DNA of 64,000 nucleotides from an uncultured Bacteroidales bacterium (GCA_902801485.1 CADCIP010000009.1:1-64000); one strand, 5' to 3'; positions 1 through 6,961 are shown, counted from the first letter of the stretch. Program-made: numbers and translations. The notes: generated by a model not told the origin, from the sequence alone.

Positions 1-831
1 CTGAAAACGGACATTCAGTCGTACAACTACCGTTATATGTATTTCCCCGGTGACGGAAGACGCTTTCCCTGGATGACCTTCTACCAGAGTGAGGCAAATT
101 CCAGTAACATGGGGCCCAACTTCTTCGAGATGGACCTTAACAAGGTTGTCGGGCTTGCCTATTGGGGAACTGTCGACTATCTGGGAGAATCAACCAAGTG
201 GCCGGCCAAAGGCTGGACGCAGGGTGTCTATGACATCGCCTTACAGCCCAAGCCGAAAGCCTATCTGCTGAAGAGTCTTTTCTCTGATGAACCGACAGTA
301 CATATTGCCGTTGTCGAGAATATCAAGGACGAGAGGTGGCAGATTAGCCTGCAACAGTCCGAGAACTGGAACCGCGAGCCGGGTTCTACGGTTTCGCTCT
401 ATACCTATACCAATGCCGAAGAAGTGGAACTCCTTATCAACGGACATTCGCAGGGCAGAAAAGAAAATCCTACGGAACCTAAGCAACGGAACCGGATACT
501 ATGGGAAAAGGTTCCTTACCAGGAAGGGAAGATTGAAGCCCTCGCATACAATAACGGCAAGATAGTTGCCCGCCATCAGTTAGAGACAACCGGCGAGGCA
601 GTACGTCTGGTTGCCGAAACAGACAACAGCCATTGGAAGGCCGACGGTATGGACCTTCAGCATATCGATATTTTTGCTCTTGACAAGAAAGGACGACGCG
701 TATTGAAGGCTGACGACGAACTGAGCTTCGAGGTGGAAGGTCCGGCGCGCCTCCTCAGGATGCGGTGCACCATTTATGGAACGGACATACGATGGTCATC
801 CTCCGGGCAGGACGAGAAAAAGGAAAGGTAA
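1..831 (+). CDS. GH2 beta-galactosidase-like protein, C-terminal part (5' end outside window, 3' end frameshifted)
   Basis: The reading frame is open from the first base, so the gene begins upstream. The visible part covers the end of the GH2 TIM barrel (WGTVDYLGES, and QPKPKAYLLKS leading out of the barrel) followed by the beta-sandwich domains typical of long GH2 beta-galactosidases. The catalytic glutamates would lie upstream and cannot be checked. The expected role is removal of terminal beta-galactose from oligosaccharides in the periplasm; beside GH31, GH5 and GH3 genes this fits xyloglucan side chains. The family's final sheet (NG..MVILRAG..KGKVTL) is present but in another frame, positions 771-887, so this frame ends early in a non-homologous tail. 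Family is fairly sure from the barrel end; exact substrate is inference. Confidence 0.8.
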   Translation: MKTDIQSYNYRYMYFPGDGRRFPWMTFYQSEANSSNMGPNFFEMDLNKVVGLAYWGTVDYLGESTKWPAKGWTQGVYDIALQPKPKAYLLKSLFSDEPTVHIAVVENIKDERWQISLQQSENWNREPGSTVSLYTYTNAEEVELLINGHSQGRKENPTEPKQRNRILWEKVPYQEGKIEALAYNNGKIVARHQLETTGEAVRLVAETDNSHWKADGMDLQHIDIFALDKKGRRVLKADDELSFEVEGPARLLRMRCTIYGTDIRWSSSGQDEKKER

Positions 832-887
832 CTCTGCGCATTAAATCCAAATACAAAACCTTCACCGTCCAATGCCAATTGGAGTGA
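753..887 (+). pseudogene. Out-of-frame 3' end of the GH2 gene
   Basis: In the frame starting at 753 the translation reads LWNGHTMVILRAGREKGKV and then TLRIKSK before a TGA at 885-887. This is the usual last strand pair of GH2 beta-galactosidases, where LYNG..MVILRAG..PGKVT is typical. The upstream frame runs through FEVEGPARLL and then loses similarity. About 15 residues expected between these two blocks are also missing, so the change looks like a deletion whose length is not a multiple of three rather than a single-base slip. It could also be an assembly error. Confidence 0.6.
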
Positions 888-994
888 ACATCATGGGTCA
901 AGAGCCAAGAGGGAAGAAGGAAGAGGGAAGAACTAAGAGCCAACGGCCAATAACCAAAGTCTTAAACTCCTTGAACTCTTGAACCTTTTGAACC

Positions 995-1096
995 CTTTTA
1001 GCCAAGGGGCGAGAGCCATGGGTCGAGAGTTTCAATAACCAATAACCTATAACCAATAACCTTTAAACACTTTGGCCCTTGTCCCTTGGCTAAAAG
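995..1096. repeat. 14-bp perfect inverted repeat with T-run
   Basis: CTTTTAGCCAAGGG at 995-1008 is exactly complementary to CCCTTGGCTAAAAG at 1083-1096, and a T-run follows at 1098-1103. The 74-base spacer is too long for a classical terminator, though the T-run suggests one for the GH2 transcript. It could equally be a footprint of mobile DNA. Confidence 0.5.
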
Positions 1097-1118
1097 ATTT
1101 TTTCATCCTTGGGCTCGT

Positions 1119-1152
1119 TTTGTCAAGTTTCTTACAGATGTTATTAACTTTG
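1119..1152 (+). promoter_or_regulatory. Promoter-like sequence without a downstream gene
   Basis: TTTG at 1119-1122 and TAACTTTG at 1145-1152 fit the Bacteroidota -33 and -7 elements, with a 22-base spacer that is slightly long. No reading frame starts within 800 bases downstream; a hairpin and a T-rich stretch follow instead (1171-1222). Confidence 0.35.
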
Positions 1153-1170
1153 TGCATTAAGGGCTGATAT

Positions 1171-1222
1171 TGCTACTATTAAGGGGCGCAAAAATTTCCA
1201 TTAATAGTAGTAATTGTTTTTA
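1171..1222 (+). ncRNA. Candidate short transcript end: hairpin plus T-rich tail
   Basis: TGCTACTATTAA (1171-1182) pairs with TTAATAGTAGTA (1201-1212) at 11 of 12 positions across an 18-base loop, followed by ATTGTTTTTATT. With the promoter-like sequence just upstream, a transcript of roughly 65 nucleotides would result. The stem is AT-rich and weak, and no family is recognised. Confidence 0.2.
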
Positions 1223-1533
1223 TTAATACATGCATTTAGGGGCATTTTTGGCTTGGGCTCAAGATGTAAATATTTTTCCAATCGCCTTTTTTCTTCTCCT
1301 TTTTCTGGCCTGTTAGAAAAAACTTACTGGCTAACTAAGAAATTTTTGCCGCCACGTTAGGCAGTAAAAATTCTTATGCTAAACAACATCCTTTGATATT
1401 TTACCCGATTATCGGTTTGTCAAAGTTATTTTTTGTAAATTATAAATTCTCAGTTCAAATAATGGTTATCGTTAACGATAGCGTTATCGTTTAAAAAGGG
1501 TTATCGTTAACGTTAGCGTTTGAAAATTTATGC

Positions 1534-1764
1534 AACACCTCACCTGCTGAACGTCAAGATCCGATGGTTATCGTTTGCAATTGATGTTACCTGTTTGCTC
1601 AACAGGTAACTAACACCTCACTAACAGGTAACTCATTATAATTTCAACATCATAATTGCATGGGATTAGGTGTTGTGTTACCTGTTAGTTACCTGTTGGA
1701 CAAACAGGTAACACCGCCTAACACCGATAACCATTGCGGTTTAACGCTTGGCAGGTGAGGTGTT
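1534..1764. repeat. 230-bp nested inverted repeat
   Basis: Four pairs of arms nest symmetrically. AACACCTCACCTGC at 1534-1547 pairs with 1751-1764 (perfect). ATGGTTATCG at 1564-1573 pairs with 1725-1734 (perfect). The 26-bp arm 1585-1610 pairs with 1688-1713 at 24 of 26 positions. CTAACAGGTAAC at 1621-1632 pairs with 1677-1688 (perfect). The two 26-bp arms are themselves built from the inverted motif GTTACCTGTT / AACAGGTAAC. No coding capacity was found. Confidence 0.75.
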
Positions 1765-1829
1765 ACCTTTTTGTGTGGAATAGATTCTGATGAGCAATAA
1801 TTAAGTGGTTTAAGTTTTTTTAGACCTAT

Positions 1830-1866
1830 AGCCTGCTACATTCACAAGAAGGAGGGGTCGCAGGCT
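1830..1866 (+). other. Hairpin upstream of the toxin-antitoxin promoter
   Basis: AGCCTGC at 1830-1836 pairs with GCAGGCT at 1860-1866 across a 23-base loop containing AGGAGGGG, followed by T-rich sequence (1870-1893). It may act as a terminator insulating the promoter at 1914. Confidence 0.3.
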
Positions 1867-1913
1867 TAATCTTGTTATTTATTTTATTCTTTTGATGAAA
1901 GAACGTAAAAATG

Positions 1914-1945
1914 TTTGGTGGTATCGTTAATAGTACGTACCTTTG
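1914..1945 (+). promoter_or_regulatory. Promoter of the toxin-antitoxin/GNAT operon
   Basis: TTTG at 1914-1917, a 20-base spacer and TACCTTTG at 1938-1945 match the Bacteroidota promoter consensus. The antitoxin start at 1967 would then have a leader of about 15 bases. Confidence 0.7.
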
Positions 1946-1966
1946 TGTCAGAAACGATAAAAGAAA

Positions 1967-2221
1967 ATGAAGAGTAAAAAATACACAATAACTGAGGATG
2001 AACCATTGACTGCTGCTGAGCCTGCAGTCGCCGTTCTAAGCAGCACAAGAAGAACTGGGTGGGGTAAACAAGTGGTGAATTTGATTCAAACAGACGAGTT
2101 AGGAAGAGTTACTCTTAGTTCACAAATGAGGGAAGCTGTAGCCAAAGCTGAACGCGACTATGAACAAGGGAAGTGCCTCTCTGAAGAAGAGTTTAAACAG
2201 CGATTTGAGAAATGGCTCTAA
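1967..2221 (+). CDS. Putative antitoxin of a ParE/RelE-type module
   Basis: An 84-residue protein that begins 22 bases after a good promoter and overlaps the following toxin-like gene by 10 bases, the usual layout of type II antitoxin-toxin pairs. The charged C-terminal half (residues 55-84, rich in E, K and R) is likely helical and could wrap the toxin. No DNA-binding motif is evident in the N-terminal half (ITEDEPLTAAEP). The assignment rests mainly on position and size. Expected role: binding and neutralising the downstream protein and repressing the operon. The specific antitoxin family was not recognised. Confidence 0.6.
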   Translation: MKSKKYTITEDEPLTAAEPAVAVLSSTRRTGWGKQVVNLIQTDELGRVTLSSQMREAVAKAERDYEQGKCLSEEEFKQRFEKWL

Positions 2222-2526
2222 AAATCTCCTACTCTCCGCAATTTGCCGACAACTTGGAATCTATTCTGTCGTTCTATGATGAAAGGAACGGTAGCGACAA
2301 GTATAGCAAGAAACTTATAAAGATGATTCACCGACAAATCCGGCTTTTGACAACGATGCCGGAGATTGGTAGTTTAACTAATTTTCCTGGTATCAGGATT
2401 CTATTTGTGGATAACTTTGGCATTGAATATCAGATTAGGGATAAAGTGATTCTTGTGATAGACATTTTCTCATGTCTCACAAATCCTGATTCAAGAGCAT
2501 TTAAGAAGGATAATTATAGACTTTAG
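2212..2526 (+). CDS. ParE/RelE-superfamily toxin
   Basis: A 104-residue basic protein with the ParE/RelE pattern: an opening strand (LKISYSPQFADNLESI), two helices (YSKKLIKMIHRQIRLL), a PEIGSLTNFPGIRILFVDNF turn and strand where ParE proteins have a conserved P..G and R, then paired C-terminal strands (YQIRDKVILVIDIF). ParE homologues poison gyrase and RelE homologues cut mRNA on the ribosome; the two cannot be separated safely from this sequence. It overlaps the antitoxin by 10 bases and is followed 5 bases later by an acetyltransferase gene, so three genes are probably co-transcribed. Confidence 0.75.
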   Translation: MALKISYSPQFADNLESILSFYDERNGSDKYSKKLIKMIHRQIRLLTTMPEIGSLTNFPGIRILFVDNFGIEYQIRDKVILVIDIFSCLTNPDSRAFKKDNYRL

Positions 2527-2531
2527 GCGTT

Positions 2532-3173
2532 ATGCGAGAGATTTTGATCAGAACAACGAGAGAGGTTGAGGTGCCTGCAGAGGCTCTCCATGCTCTGCGC
2601 AAGTCTTCCTTTGAACAATGGAAAGAGGCGGGACTGACTACATCGGTGACGAATTGTCCCGTTCAGACGCTTGCACGCTATCTTGTAGGCAAGGCTGTCT
2701 TTGTGGCACACGACGCCAAGACGGGTGAGCTGCTGGCTATGCACACTTTCCGCCTGAATAAAAAGAAACATCGTGCATCAGGTGCTAACCTGGCGGTCTC
2801 TCCTGCCGCAAAGCATGAGGGGATAGGTACGCGTATGCTGGAGGCTGAGGTGGAACGGTTCCGTAAGGCGGGATACAGATTCCTTGCCGAGGCAACGGGG
2901 ATTCCTGCTGTCTGGTCGGTAAGGTGGCACCTGAAAAACGGATACTACATTACCGGATATAAGCGAAGCGAGGGTAACAACTATGCGTCTTATACGTTCC
3001 TGAAGCCTATCGCGCTGGATGTTTTGCACCATCCGACGGATATATTCTGGACGCGACCTCTTGCTCCGATTACAGCCAAACTGCATTATTTTGTGTCGTT
3101 TATCATTACTTCGCTGGTGAAAGACAGGCAGGGGAGGCTGACGTGGTTAGGGAGGAGGATAAAGAAGGGATAA
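2532..3173 (+). CDS. GNAT-family N-acetyltransferase
   Basis: A 213-residue protein whose centre carries the GNAT acetyl-CoA site: NLAVSPAAKHEGIGTRMLEA, with the R/Q-x-x-G-x-G/A-like turn at HEGIGT and the following helix. Upstream strands (AVFVAHDAKTGELLAMHTF) and downstream strands (YITGYKRSEGNNYASYTF) complete the fold. The acceptor is unknown. It starts 5 bases after the toxin-like gene, suggesting one operon. At 213 residues it is longer than the roughly 160-residue tRNA-acetylating GNAT toxins and does not directly follow an RHH antitoxin, so it is more likely an ordinary acetyltransferase carried along. The tail WLGRRIKKG is basic. Confidence 0.75.
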   Translation: MREILIRTTREVEVPAEALHALRKSSFEQWKEAGLTTSVTNCPVQTLARYLVGKAVFVAHDAKTGELLAMHTFRLNKKKHRASGANLAVSPAAKHEGIGTRMLEAEVERFRKAGYRFLAEATGIPAVWSVRWHLKNGYYITGYKRSEGNNYASYTFLKPIALDVLHHPTDIFWTRPLAPITAKLHYFVSFIITSLVKDRQGRLTWLGRRIKKG

Positions 3174-3177
3174 TAGT

Positions 3178-3295
3178 TTAGAGTTGAGAGTTTAGAGTTG
3201 AGAGGCAGTTTAAAGAGTTTAAGAAGTTTAAAGAGTTTAAGAAGTTTAAAGAGTTTAAGAAGTTTAAGAAGTTTAAAGTTTAGAGAGTTTACGGT
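3178..3295. repeat. GAGTTTAAGAAGTTTAA microsatellite
   Basis: Blocks of GAGTTGAGAGTTTAGAG are followed by several AAAGAGTTTAAGAAGTTT units. Related GAGAGTT-type blocks lie near 6960, 9220-9270, 27285-27345, 33815-33845, 38510-38620, 50403-50437, 50846-50874 and 62541. Confidence 0.8.
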
Positions 3296-3313
3296 TTACA
3301 GTTTACCGTTTAA

Positions 3314-3448
3314 TTCGTCGACCTCAATCGCGACTTGGCCAAATGAAAGCATACTTTCTTTGGCTCTCGCTGAAGGTACTCTCGTTGACTTCGTCCACCT
3401 CAATCGCGACTTGGCCAAATGAAAGCATACTTTCTTTGGCTCTCGCTG
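3314..3448. repeat. 59-bp direct repeat, two copies
   Basis: Positions 3314-3372 and 3390-3448 are identical except for one base (GTCGACC versus GTCCACC). Each holds the imperfect palindrome CCAAATGAAAGCATACTTTC-TTTGG. The stretch CTTTGGCTCTCGCTGAAGG resembles the CTTTGGCTGTCGCCGAAGG of the neighbouring promoter units, so these look like diverged members of that family. Confidence 0.8.
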
Positions 3449-3675
3449 CTCATTCGGTTCGGAAAAACTCAAATAAATTTGGTTTTTCTCTCACTTATTC
3501 GTAACTTTGGCTGTCGCCGAAGTTACTTTCGCTCGGAAATGAAAAGAAAAACAGGCTTTTCTTTTGCATTTCTCTCGCTTATTCGTACCTTTGGCTGTCG
3601 CCGAAGGTACTCTCGTTCGGGAATAAAAATAAATTTGGATTTATTTTGTATTCCGCTCACTTAATCGTACCTTTG
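3449..3675 (+). repeat. Tandem array of promoter-bearing hairpin units
   Basis: Three units of 82-84 bp end in TAACTTTG (3502-3509), TACCTTTG (3586-3593) and TACCTTTG (3668-3675). TTTG lies upstream at 3478-3481, 3563-3566 and 3645-3648, with spacers of 20, 19 and 19 bases. Each -7 box followed by another unit sits in the left arm of a hairpin (3501-3526 and 3585-3610). In the second and third units TTTG overlaps the right arm of a second hairpin (3542-3565 and 3626-3647). Related single copies lie at 25604-25673 and 42814-42910. Confidence 0.8.
3645..3675 (+). promoter_or_regulatory. Proximal promoter of the RHH antitoxin gene
   Basis: TTTG at 3645-3648, a 19-base spacer and TACCTTTG at 3668-3675 lie 25 bases before the ATG at 3701. 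It is the last of three tandem promoter units. Confidence 0.7.
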
Positions 3676-3700
3676 ACCCGAGAAATGAAATTAGGTTACA

Positions 3701-3970
3701 ATGGAAGCAAGTTTTAAACATTCTCGTACACTAGCATCTTTCCGATTTCAGCCTGCATTAATGGAGCGCTTGAAAATAGAAGCGAAACGAAATAATGTTA
3801 GCGTAAACAGCTTCGTAGAAACAATGCTGTCTGATATGCTTTACTTCACTCCAAATGAGACAACTGTAGGTGCTATGAAAGAAACCCTTTCGGGAAAATA
3901 TGCCGGTGTTATCGACATCTCGACAAAAGAATCATTCATCAGTTCTATTCTCGACGATGAAGAAGATTAG
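3701..3970 (+). CDS. Orphan ribbon-helix-helix antitoxin-like protein
   Basis: An 89-residue protein with an N-terminal ribbon-helix-helix: the strand TLASFRFQPALMERLKIEA, then the turn and helix NNVSVNSFVETMLSDML. Such Arc/MetJ-type proteins bind DNA as dimers. The acidic C-terminal part (STKESFISSILDDEED) is the kind of tail that binds a toxin. Three tandem promoters precede it. The expected toxin gene overlaps its stop codon but breaks off after 12 codons, so the antitoxin now appears to stand alone, possibly as a leftover repressor. Confidence 0.75.
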   Translation: MEASFKHSRTLASFRFQPALMERLKIEAKRNNVSVNSFVETMLSDMLYFTPNETTVGAMKETLSGKYAGVIDISTKESFISSILDDEED

Positions 3971-4065
3971 ATACAGCACCCAATTCCGAAATTAGGCTCT
4001 CATTCGGAGCTCTTCAGGAAGTAATACGCATATTTATCTACAATAATATTATAACCAAGAAATAA
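3957..4065 (+). pseudogene. Remnant of a RelE/YafQ-like toxin gene
   Basis: An ATG at 3957 overlaps the end of the antitoxin gene and reads MKKIRYSTQFRN before a TAG at 3993, the way RelE/YafQ-like toxins begin. In the next frame 3997-4065 reads LSFGALQEVIRIF-IYNNIITKK before a stop, resembling the helix and PLP-KY loop that follow later in these toxins. The intervening part is deleted and the frame is shifted. The match is by eye over short segments. Confidence 0.45.
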
Positions 4066-4084
4066 CCTGGAAATCTTACCATTT

Positions 4085-6961
4085 ATGAAGCGGATTTGTT
4101 ATTTTCTACTTGCGGGATGCCTGATGGCTTCTTGCAGTCCTTCTGCTGTTGAGCGTACACCGAAGGGTGTGATAGTGCAAATTGAGACTCAGGATCCGAC
4201 TCAGGCACGACAGGTATCACTGGAGGTGCTGGGAGAACAGCTGATTCATGTATCGGCTACTCCGGAACGTAAATTCTCGAAGAAAGAAAGCCTTGTGGTG
4301 CTGCCACAGCAGACGAAAACCGATTTTACCGTTGAGGAAAGTACGGACTCGGTATTCGTCAGGACAACAAAACTGACGGCATCCGTCAGCAGAAAGACGG
4401 GAGTGGTACACTTTGCCGATGCCAACGGCCGACTGCTGCTGGCAGAAGAGGAACAGGGACGTACGTTCCAACCTACAGAAGCAGAGGGTACACGAGGGTA
4501 TGCCGTTCAGCAGGTGTTCCGTTCCGCAGCCGACGATGAAGGACTATACGGATTGGGACAACATCAGTCCGACGAATTCAACTATAAAGGTAAGAACGAG
4601 GAACTTTTCCAATACAATACAAAGGTAAGCGTACCGTTCATCGTCTCTACCGAAGGTTACGGCGTGCTATGGGACAGCTATTCGTTCTGCCGTTTCGGTG
4701 CTCCCCTGCCCTATCTGCAGCTGGGCGATGTCTTCGGTCTGAATGACAAATCCGGCAAGGAGGGAGCCTTGACAGGTACCTATGTGCCAGTCCAGGGCGA
4801 GACGCTGGTGCGGCGTGAGGATTCGCTCTATTTTGAATGCAACGACCGTTCCGCACACCTGCAGCGTACGGTGAACCTGCCGGAGAACTTCCGTTTCGGG
4901 GGCAGCAACGTGACCTACGAAGGAGAACTGACAGCCAAGAACGACGGCCTGCATCGCTTCCTGCTCTACTACGCAGGCTATGTGAAGGTATATTTAGACA
5001 ATCAACTGGTGGTACCCGAACGGTGGCGTGCTGCCTGGAACCCCAACAGCTGGAAGTTCCAGACCCGGATGGAGGCAGGACAGAAGATGCGTCTGCGCAT
5101 CGAATGGAAGCCGGACGGAGACAAATCCTTCTTAGGCTTACGAGCCATGAATCCCGTATCGGAGGAACAGGACAGGCAGATGACGTGGTGGAGCGAGATG
5201 CAAGACCAGATGGATTACTACTTTGTGGCCGGCGAGACAATGGACGAGGTAATCAGCGGTTACCGAACCCTGACAGGCAAGGCACCCGTGATGCCCAAAT
5301 GGGCGATGGGTTTCTGGCAGAGCCGCGAGCGATACAAGACACAGGAGGAGCTGCTGAGTACCCTCGGCGAGTTCCGCAGCAGACAAATTCCCATCGACAA
5401 CATCGTGCTGGACTGGTTCTACTGGAGAGAGAACCAATGGGGCAGCCACGAGTTCGATCCCGAACGGTTCCCCGACCCCAAGACGATGGTGGATAGTATA
5501 CATGCCCTGAATGCCCATCTGATGATTTCCGTATGGCCTAAATTCTATGCCAACACCGAGCACTTCAAGGAATTCGACAAAAACGGCTGGATGTACCGTC
5601 AGGCCATCCGCGACAGCATACGAGACTGGGTAGGACCGGGCTATATCGGTTCCTTCTACGATGCCTACAGCGCAGATGCCCGCAAACTCTTCTGGAAGCA
5701 GATGTACGAACACCTGTATCCCTTGGGTATCGATGCCTGGTGGATGGATGCCAGCGAACCGAATATTGCCGACTGTACCGACTTTGAATACCGGCAGGAG
5801 CTTTGCGGCCCCACGGCACTCGGTCCGTCGAAGCAATACTTCAACACCTACGCACTCATGAATGCGAAGGCGATTTATGAAGGTCAGCGCGAGGCTGATT
5901 CTGACCGCCGTGTATTCCTGCTGACACGTTCGGGCTTTGCCGGTCTGCAACGTTACTCCACAGCCACATGGAGCGGTGACATCGGTACCCGATGGGAAGA
6001 CATGAAGGCACAGATTTCCGCCGGACTGAACTTCTCGGTCAGCGGTATCCCCTTCTGGACGATGGACATCGGCGGGTTCTCGGTAGAGGGACGCTACTAT
6101 GCGGCACAGGAAGAATTCAACCGCACAGGACACGAGAACAGCGACCTGCGCGAATGGCGCGAGCTGAACACACGCTGGTACCAGTTCGGAGCTTTCTGTC
6201 CGCTCTTCAGGGCACACGGACAATATCCCTGCCGTGAGCCGTGGAACATAGCTCCCGAAAAGCATCCTGCCTACGAATCCATTGTCTATTACCTGCGCCT
6301 TCGCTACCGTCTGATGCCTTATCTGTACTCGTTGGCAGGAATGGCGTGCCACGAGGACTACACGCTGATGCGTCCGTTGGTGATGGACTTCACCTCGGAC
6401 CGCGAGGCACGTAATATCAGCGACCAGTTCCTTCTGGGTCCGGCTCTGATGGCAGCACCCGTCTATACATACGGTGCCCGCAGCCGTAGCGTCTATCTTC
6501 CCGAAGGCTGTGGCTGGTATGATTTCTATACAGGAAGTGCAGTAGGCTGTGGCAGACAAGAAGCAGCTGCCCCATACGAGCGCATTCCGCTCTTCGTGCC
6601 TGCAGGCAGCATAATACCTGTTGGTCCTGACGTACAATATGCTGCCGAACAGCCCAACGCTCCGCTGACAATCTACGTATATACGGGAAAGGATGCCCGC
6701 TTCACGCTTTATGAGGACGACGGTACCACCTACGCCTACGAGAACGGGAAGTTCGCTACTATCCCACTCTCCTGGGACGAAGGGACAGGAACCCTGACCA
6801 TCGGGGAACGACAGGGTGAGTTCCCCGGTATGGCTGCAAAGCGTACCTTCCGGGTTGTGTTTGTAAGTCCTGACAGTCCGAAGCCCTTCGGTAGCGAGGA
6901 TGGAGCTGTTAGCGTGGAGTATGAGGGAGTTAGTTTAGAGATAATAGATAATAGTTTATAG
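4085..6961 (+). CDS. GH31 alpha-xylosidase-like lipoprotein with PA14 insert
   Basis: A 958-residue lipoprotein (signal ending LMASC, with an earlier possible LAGC). It has an N-terminal GH31 sandwich, a PA14-type domain inserted at about residues 225-357 (LHRFLLYYAGYVKVYLDNQL), the GH31 barrel from about 380, and C-terminal sheets. The expected nucleophile is D555 in AWWMDASEPN and the acid/base D632 in WSGDIGTRW. The PA14 insertion and WWMDASEP are shared with the alpha-xylosidases of Bacteroides xyloglucan loci, so release of alpha-1,6-xylose from xyloglucan oligosaccharides in the periplasm is likely; alpha-glucosidase activity is the alternative. It lies convergent to the SusC/SusD cluster and follows the decayed toxin by 19 bases. 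Confidence 0.88.
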   Translation: MKRICYFLLAGCLMASCSPSAVERTPKGVIVQIETQDPTQARQVSLEVLGEQLIHVSATPERKFSKKESLVVLPQQTKTDFTVEESTDSVFVRTTKLTASVSRKTGVVHFADANGRLLLAEEEQGRTFQPTEAEGTRGYAVQQVFRSAADDEGLYGLGQHQSDEFNYKGKNEELFQYNTKVSVPFIVSTEGYGVLWDSYSFCRFGAPLPYLQLGDVFGLNDKSGKEGALTGTYVPVQGETLVRREDSLYFECNDRSAHLQRTVNLPENFRFGGSNVTYEGELTAKNDGLHRFLLYYAGYVKVYLDNQLVVPERWRAAWNPNSWKFQTRMEAGQKMRLRIEWKPDGDKSFLGLRAMNPVSEEQDRQMTWWSEMQDQMDYYFVAGETMDEVISGYRTLTGKAPVMPKWAMGFWQSRERYKTQEELLSTLGEFRSRQIPIDNIVLDWFYWRENQWGSHEFDPERFPDPKTMVDSIHALNAHLMISVWPKFYANTEHFKEFDKNGWMYRQAIRDSIRDWVGPGYIGSFYDAYSADARKLFWKQMYEHLYPLGIDAWWMDASEPNIADCTDFEYRQELCGPTALGPSKQYFNTYALMNAKAIYEGQREADSDRRVFLLTRSGFAGLQRYSTATWSGDIGTRWEDMKAQISAGLNFSVSGIPFWTMDIGGFSVEGRYYAAQEEFNRTGHENSDLREWRELNTRWYQFGAFCPLFRAHGQYPCREPWNIAPEKHPAYESIVYYLRLRYRLMPYLYSLAGMACHEDYTLMRPLVMDFTSDREARNISDQFLLGPALMAAPVYTYGARSRSVYLPEGCGWYDFYTGSAVGCGRQEAAAPYERIPLFVPAGSIIPVGPDVQYAAEQPNAPLTIYVYTGKDARFTLYEDDGTTYAYENGKFATIPLSWDEGTGTLTIGERQGEFPGMAAKRTFRVVFVSPDSPKPFGSEDGAVSVEYEGVSLEIIDNSL

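Larger units (their letters stand above)
888..1966. other. 1.08-kb gene-free region of inverted and simple repeats
   Basis: No convincing coding frame was found. From the left it holds degenerate AACCAATAACC-type repeats (about 940-1075), a 14-bp inverted repeat (995-1096), a promoter-like sequence followed by a hairpin (1119-1222), AT-rich sequence, two copies of a TTATCGTTAACG-type repeat (about 1461-1521), a 230-bp nested inverted repeat (1534-1764), a hairpin at 1830-1866 and the toxin-antitoxin promoter. It separates the GH2 gene from an accessory patch and looks like a rearrangement-prone junction. Confidence 0.7.
3174..3700. other. Gene-free repeat region upstream of the RHH antitoxin
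   Basis: It consists almost entirely of repeats: a microsatellite of AAGTTTAAAGAGTTT units (3178-3295), two copies of a 59-bp direct repeat (3314-3372 and 3390-3448), and three promoter-bearing units ending at 3509, 3593 and 3675. Apparent reading frames across it simply translate the repeats. Confidence 0.8.

Noticed and set aside
1501-1800. Replication origin with iterons
   Set aside because: Repeats are arranged as nested palindromes, not direct iterons; no DnaA-box cluster or replication gene nearby.
2532-3173. GNAT protein as a TacT-type toxin
   Set aside because: Too long, not paired with an RHH DUF1778 antitoxin, and preceded by a complete toxin-antitoxin pair of another type.
3198-3664. 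Two apparent small reading frames
   Set aside because: They translate microsatellites and promoter repeats (SLRSLKSLRSLKS-like peptides); no domain or start signal.
5138-6637. Long reading frame antisense to the GH31 gene
   Set aside because: It mirrors the codon structure of a clearly conserved GH31 gene and has no family resemblance.
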